Shown: one piece after another, positions 7,262-10,771 of the stretch
Layout of the letters: each line of letters begins with the position of its first letter
Position numbering within the stretch: position 1 is the stretch's first letter
Made by a program: the position numbers and the translations under genes
Notes under the pieces: generated by a model
The model's database searches: none
Told to the model about the DNA's origin: nothing
What the model saw: only the letters and a program-made list of their open reading frames with translations
DNA from: Cellvibrionales bacterium
Lineage (GTDB): Bacteria; Pseudomonadota; Gammaproteobacteria; Pseudomonadales; UBA7434
Length of the DNA: 10,771 bases
Direction of reading: 5' to 3'
Assembly: GCA_003492055.1 (NCBI GenBank)
Contig: DMZE01000237.1
Location: 1-10,771, forward strand

Positions 7262-7756
7262 ATGAAAAAATCATCGTCTATTAAGAACGCCAAACACCTT
7301 CCGCTACTGACGCTTGTCACTAGCAATCAAAACCTACAAGACGTATTACATTCATCAATAGATGCCCAGCGCTACCAATTACTCACCGCAAACACGGCGA
7401 GTGAAGGTCTTACTATTATTGATGGCCAGCCACAAACTGACGGCTCTAAAAATACTGATGTCGCTAAAATAGCTTTAATTGATTTAATTCTTGAAGATAT
7501 GGATGGACTATCATTTATTGAAGAACTTCGCGCGCGTCATAGAGGCTTACATATTATTGCTATTATGTGTAAAAAAGAATTAGCGGCTATCGATATGTCG
7601 GCTGAAAATATTACATTAATGGCATCCAAATGCGGCGCGAATGCAGTTTTTACCGCGCCCTTTAATTTGGCTGAACTTCTCGCCACTATTGATCGTTTTC
7701 TTGAAGCATCTGCAGTCATCGACACAGCAAACGCTAACAAACCCGCAACCGTTTAA
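7262..7756 (+). CDS. Single-domain degenerate receiver (response-regulator-like) protein
   Basis: The 164-residue protein is one receiver-like domain (about 13-149) with no output domain. The central strand and loop IALIDLILEDMDGLSFIEEL carries Asp74 at the phosphoacceptor position, and GANAVFTAPFNLAELLATI matches the end of a receiver. Key residues are altered: the N-terminal acidic Mg-binding pair is T20-S21 (LVTSNQNLQDVL), the switch Thr/Ser is M102 (IIAIMCK), and the conserved Lys before Pro is A132. A polar insertion of about 12 residues (55-67) precedes the central strand. It lies 73 bp after the pseudokinase gene on the same strand and is probably cotranscribed. No Shine-Dalgarno precedes the ATG at 7262, but the upstream frame closes at a TGA (7238) with no other start, so the start stands. 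I infer a protein-interaction partner of the upstream gene product. Confidence 0.8.
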   Translation: MKKSSSIKNAKHLPLLTLVTSNQNLQDVLHSSIDAQRYQLLTANTASEGLTIIDGQPQTDGSKNTDVAKIALIDLILEDMDGLSFIEELRARHRGLHIIAIMCKKELAAIDMSAENITLMASKCGANAVFTAPFNLAELLATIDRFLEASAVIDTANANKPATV

Positions 7757-8610
7757 GCTTTTATCGCTGTCACAAATCGTGGCATGGCATTTAAATCATC
7801 GTGATCAATCACGCTACGATAGCCTTCGGCCTCTATCATTTTTATAATGGCTTCGCGTTGATCATAGCCATGTTCAATAATTAAATGACCACCACTTTTC
7901 AAACAATCTTTTGCCTGCCGACTAATTATTTGAATATCATCATAGCCAAAATCCTTACTGACTAATGCACTCAGCGGCTCAAAACGTACATCACCTTGTT
8001 GCAAATGCGGATCTTGTGCATCGATATACGGCGGGTTAGAAACCACTAAATCAAACGTATTTTTTCCCAGTGCCGACAACCAATCACCACGCAATAATGG
8101 CACTTCATGACAAACACCATTAGCCGCCAACTGCTGAGCATTTTGCTTTGCTACCGCAAGTGCGCCTTCAGAGTAATCACTAGCCACTATAAAATAATTC
8201 GGCTTCTCTGACGCCAACGCTAACGCAATCGCACCGCTGCCCGTGCCCAAATCAATGACACTGGCCTGCTCAGGCAAAGCCAACTGCAAAACATAGTCGA
8301 TAATGGCTTCCGTTTCGGGACGAGGAATTAACACTCGTTCATCAACCGCTAACATTAATGACCAAAATTCTTTTTGACCTAATAAATAGGCGACAGGGAT
8401 TCCTTCACAACGACGTTGCAGTAACTGATTAATAGCAGCTAACTGATCAGCATCAATAAGACATTCAGGATGAGAATATAAAAAACTGCGAGGTTTTTTT
8501 AACACCTGTAACACGAGCAACTCAGCATCAAGGCGAGCACTGTCACTGTGTTGTGCAGAGGCAATCGCTTCGGCACTGTTACGAACAAGCTGATCGAGAC
8601 GAATAGACAT
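7753..8610 (-). CDS. prmC: Peptide chain release factor N5-glutamine methyltransferase
   Basis: PrmC (HemK) methylates the Gln of the GGQ motif in release factors 1 and 2 using S-adenosylmethionine, which speeds peptide release. With the ATG at 8610 the protein has 285 residues, close to the ~277 of E. coli. It shows the N-terminal substrate-recognition bundle, IPRPETE (95-101), the SAM-binding DLGTGSG (120-126) and the catalytic NPPY (192-195, in SNPPYIDAQDP). The frame extends upstream to a GTG at 8652. That extension (NTVHFFYYELLVA) is encoded by a palindrome plus T-run and matches nothing in the family, so I prefer the ATG. Neither start has a clear Shine-Dalgarno. The gene lies downstream of prfA, whose product it modifies. 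Its stop shares the TTAA at 7753-7756 with the convergent receiver gene. Confidence 0.95.
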   Translation of the reverse strand: MSIRLDQLVRNSAEAIASAQHSDSARLDAELLVLQVLKKPRSFLYSHPECLIDADQLAAINQLLQRRCEGIPVAYLLGQKEFWSLMLAVDERVLIPRPETEAIIDYVLQLALPEQASVIDLGTGSGAIALALASEKPNYFIVASDYSEGALAVAKQNAQQLAANGVCHEVPLLRGDWLSALGKNTFDLVVSNPPYIDAQDPHLQQGDVRFEPLSALVSKDFGYDDIQIISRQAKDCLKSGGHLIIEHGYDQREAIIKMIEAEGYRSVIDHDDLNAMPRFVTAIKA

Positions 8611-8630
8611 AGCGACTAATAATTCATAAT

Positions 8631-8651
8631 AAAAAAAATGAACAGTGTTCA
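8631..8651 (-). terminator. Weak hairpin plus T8 tract between prfA and prmC
   Basis: On the minus strand a 13-bp palindrome (TGAACA-C-TGTTCA, 8651-8639) is followed at once by eight T residues (8638-8631). The arrangement is that of an intrinsic terminator or attenuator, but the usable stem is short and AT-rich (about four pairs with a five-base loop), so it would be inefficient. It may reduce prmC transcription relative to prfA. Confidence 0.3.
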
Positions 8652-8681
8652 CTAACTATTTCATCGCTAGCGTTTATATAA

Positions 8682-9767
8682 TTAATCATCACCAAGCTCA
8701 GATAATAAATCGGCCTGATATTCATTAATTAACGGCTGTACAACTTCACCGAGCTGACCTTCAATAATTTCATTTAACTTGTACAAGGTCAGATTAATTC
8801 GATGATCGGTTAAACGGCCCTGCGGAAAATTATACGTTCTGATGCGCTCAGAACGATCACCACTGCCCACTAAATTGCGACGTTCACTGGCTTGTGCTTG
8901 CGAGGCTTCATTGCGAGCAAAATCCATTAATCGCGCTTGCAACAATGACAATGCACGCGCTTTATTTTTATGCTGTGAACGCTCATCCTGACATTCAATC
9001 ACCATGCCCGAGGGTAAATGCGTAATTCGAATGGCCGAATCGGTTTTGTTAACGTGCTGACCACCTGCGCCCGATGCTCTAAAGGTATCAATGCGTAAAT
9101 CGGCTTTGTTAATGTCAATCTCTTCTACTGCATCGGCCTCAGGCATAACAGCAACAGTACAGGCAGAAGTATGCACTCTACCCTGCGATTCTGTTTCAGG
9201 CACGCGCTGAACACGATGCGCGCCCGATTCAAATTTAAGATGACCGTAAACATCCTTGCCACTTACGCGCGATATCACTTCTTTATAACCGCCATGCTCA
9301 CCTTGGCGCTCATTCAATATTTCAATAGACCAACCACGCGTTTCTGCATAGCGAGAATACATACGAAATAAATCACCTGCAAAAATAGCCGCTTCATCTC
9401 CACCGGTACCCGCTCGCACCTCAAGAAAAACGTTATTTTTATCATTAGGATCGCGCGGCAATAACAACCGCTGCAATTCAGCTTCAAAGGTTTCAATACT
9501 TTTTTTACTGCTGGCCAAATCTTCTGATGCCATTTGCCGCATTTCAGGGTCGTCATCTTTAAGCAGGCTTTCTGCTTCTGCCAATTCTTCCAGAGCATTG
9601 CGATAATCTTGGAAGCATTTAACAACCGGCTCAATCTCTGCATATTCTTGCGAGAAGGCCCGAAACTTTTTTTGATCGGCAATAGTTTCTTGATCACTTA
9701 GCAATGCAGCCAGCTCGTCATAGCGCTCACTGATTACATCTAACTTCATTAACAAACTGTCTTTCAT
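8682..9767 (-). CDS. prfA: Peptide chain release factor 1
   Basis: RF1 recognises UAA and UAG stop codons in the ribosomal A site and triggers hydrolysis of peptidyl-tRNA. The 361 residues match the family length (360 in E. coli). The stop-codon-reading PxT motif is P190-E191-T192 in [20 protein letters not shown], which separates it from RF2 (SPF). The catalytic GGQ is at 235-237 in [19 protein letters not shown]; Gln237 is the residue methylated by PrmC. The N-terminal helical domain (1-105) and the C-terminal [22 protein letters not shown] are normal. The start [16 protein letters not shown] aligns with the E. coli N-terminus; M7 is a less likely alternative. The gene lies 71 bp after hemA, with a candidate internal promoter in the gap, and 71 bp before prmC. 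Confidence 0.98.
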   Translation of the reverse strand: MKDSLLMKLDVISERYDELAALLSDQETIADQKKFRAFSQEYAEIEPVVKCFQDYRNALEELAEAESLLKDDDPEMRQMASEDLASSKKSIETFEAELQRLLLPRDPNDKNNVFLEVRAGTGGDEAAIFAGDLFRMYSRYAETRGWSIEILNERQGEHGGYKEVISRVSGKDVYGHLKFESGAHRVQRVPETESQGRVHTSACTVAVMPEADAVEEIDINKADLRIDTFRASGAGGQHVNKTDSAIRITHLPSGMVIECQDERSQHKNKARALSLLQARLMDFARNEASQAQASERRNLVGSGDRSERIRTYNFPQGRLTDHRINLTLYKLNEIIEGQLGEVVQPLINEYQADLLSELGDD

Positions 9768-9804
9768 TTATGGCTATCTCTTAGGCAAGTTTATTAACGG
9801 CTCA

Positions 9805-9833
9805 CTTATCTGTATCGCGAAAAACACCGTCAA
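9805..9833 (-). promoter_or_regulatory. Candidate sigma70 promoter for prfA inside the hemA-prfA gap
   Basis: On the minus strand, TTGACG (9833-9828, five of six to consensus) is followed after exactly 17 bases by GATAAG (9810-9805, four of six). It begins six bases past the hemA stop. It would let prfA-prmC be expressed independently of hemA, with a leader of about 30 nt. Assigned by eye. Confidence 0.45.
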
Positions 9834-9838
9834 TCATT

Positions 9839-10771
9839 TTATGCTTTACTATTACTTTTAGGGTCATCAGATTGAGAGGGCACACCCTCTAAACCAAACA
9901 GTTTTTTTGCCGATTCCAACAACGCTTTATTATTAACACCGGCAGCGCTGCGCATTTCAACGGTTGGCTGATGCATAATTTTTTGAGTTAACGCTCGGGC
10001 TAGCGAAGTTAATGCATCTTCGGCTGACTTACCCGCTTGGAGCAACTGCAACGCACGCTCTAATTCTTCATCGCGCAAGGCTTCTATATTATTTCGGTAC
10101 GACACCACTAAATCGGTTGCACCGCGGCTACGTCGCCAAAGCACAAACTCATTAACACCCGCATCAATAATTTCTGTCGCCTTATCGGCTTCAGCAACAC
10201 GCAAGCGAACATTATGATCAATGATGTCACGCAAATCATCGACGGTATACAAATACACATCGGGTAAGTCGGCGACTTGTGGTTCAATATCACGCGGCAC
10301 AGCAATATCCACCATAAAAATAGGTCGGCGCTTGCGCGATTTTAACGCCGCCTCTACTGCCCCTTTACCTAATACCGGTAACTGACTGGCTGTTGAGCTA
10401 ATTACAATATCAAAATCACTTAGCGCTTCAGGCACTTCCGATAACATAATCGCCTTAGCATTAAGTCGCCCTGCCAACGTCTGTGCGCGATCCAATGTAC
10501 GGTTCGCAACCACGACGTTTTTTGCGCCAGAGTTCATTAAATGCTGAGCAACAAGCTCAATCGTATCGCCCGCCCCCACTAACAAAACAGCAACCGACGA
10601 GAGATCAGCGAAAATACGCTGTGCCAAAGTCACGGCAGCAAACGCCACTGACACAGGATTCTCACCAATGGCAGTATCACTGCGGACTTTTTTAGCGATG
10701 GCAAAAACACGTTGAAATGCTGGCTCTAATTCAACACCTATCGCATTGAGTTGACGAGAAACAGCATAAGA
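9839..10771 (-). CDS. hemA: Glutamyl-tRNA reductase, C-terminal three quarters (5' end outside window)
   Basis: HemA reduces glutamyl-tRNA(Glu) with NADPH to glutamate-1-semialdehyde, the first committed step of C5-pathway haem synthesis. The frame is open to the window edge and gives 310 residues of an expected ~420. The N-terminal catalytic domain with its active-site Cys is largely missing. Visible are the family segment IGENPVSVAFAAVTLAQ, the NADPH-binding Rossmann motif (LLVGAGDTIELVAQHL, then VVVANRTLDRA), SSTASQLPVLGKGAVEAAL, MVDIAVPRDIEP, and the C-terminal helical dimerisation domain (YRNNIEALRDEELERALQLL). An internal GTG at 10654 could be mistaken for a start, but conserved sequence continues upstream of it to the edge. 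The gene heads the hemA-prfA-prmC cluster, so haem precursor synthesis and translation termination genes share a transcription unit. Confidence 0.97.
   Translation of the reverse strand, partial: SYAVSRQLNAIGVELEPAFQRVFAIAKKVRSDTAIGENPVSVAFAAVTLAQRIFADLSSVAVLLVGAGDTIELVAQHLMNSGAKNVVVANRTLDRAQTLAGRLNAKAIMLSEVPEALSDFDIVISSTASQLPVLGKGAVEAALKSRKRRPIFMVDIAVPRDIEPQVADLPDVYLYTVDDLRDIIDHNVRLRVAEADKATEIIDAGVNEFVLWRRSRGATDLVVSYRNNIEALRDEELERALQLLQAGKSAEDALTSLARALTQKIMHQPTVEMRSAAGVNNKALLESAKKLFGLEGVPSQSDDPKSNSKA

Noticed and set aside
8682..9767. The PET tripeptide in RF1 as an unusual stop-codon-recognition change from PAT
   Set aside because: The motif is PxT with a variable middle residue; I regard Glu as a normal variant rather than a recoding signal.
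10483..10695. Plus-strand frame opposite hemA, and similar antisense frames opposite prfA, prmC, the DoxX gene and the pseudokinase
   Set aside because: They lie entirely within well-identified genes on the other strand, have no family resemblance and look like shadow frames.

Overview
This window looks like chromosomal DNA from a gammaproteobacterium of moderate, slightly AT-leaning base composition. The evidence is the typically gammaproteobacterial gene content: a PyrC-type dihydroorotase joined to RNase T, a CysZ homologue, an RhlB-like degradosome helicase, and the hemA-prfA-prmC order. The protein sequences resemble Pseudomonas/Cellvibrio-type bacteria more than enterics, but I cannot name a genus. 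I see no insertion sequence, phage gene, CRISPR array, tRNA or rRNA.

Layout. Positions 1-1915, plus strand: the 3' end of pyrC, rnt overlapping it by four bases, then cysZ. Positions 1941-4155, minus strand: rhlB (TTG start with a strong Shine-Dalgarno) and a DoxX-family membrane protein gene upstream of it, separated by a clear GC-rich terminator hairpin. Positions 4156-4566: a 411-bp divergent intergenic region. Positions 4567-7756, plus strand: an 873-residue multidomain signalling protein and a 164-residue receiver-like protein. Positions 7753-10771, minus strand: the hemA-prfA-prmC cluster (haem precursor synthesis, translation release factor 1, and the methyltransferase that modifies release factors). 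hemA runs off the window edge.

The unusual part is the signalling pair at 4567-7756. The large protein reads as receiver-like, three PAS domains, histidine-kinase dimerisation helix and ATPase domain. The kinase part aligns well with the usual fold, but the phosphoacceptor histidine is Gln621, the N-box asparagine is Ser734, the G1 aspartate is Thr783, and the G2 glycine-rich lid is absent. The adjacent small receiver keeps its phosphoacceptor-like Asp74 but lacks the acidic pair, the switch Thr/Ser and the conserved Lys. Both reading frames are intact. This suggests a two-component-like pair that no longer does phosphotransfer and instead signals by binding, with no DNA-binding or enzymatic output domain. 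It is the best candidate here for an undescribed system. The rest of the window is ordinary housekeeping with some regulatory details noted below.
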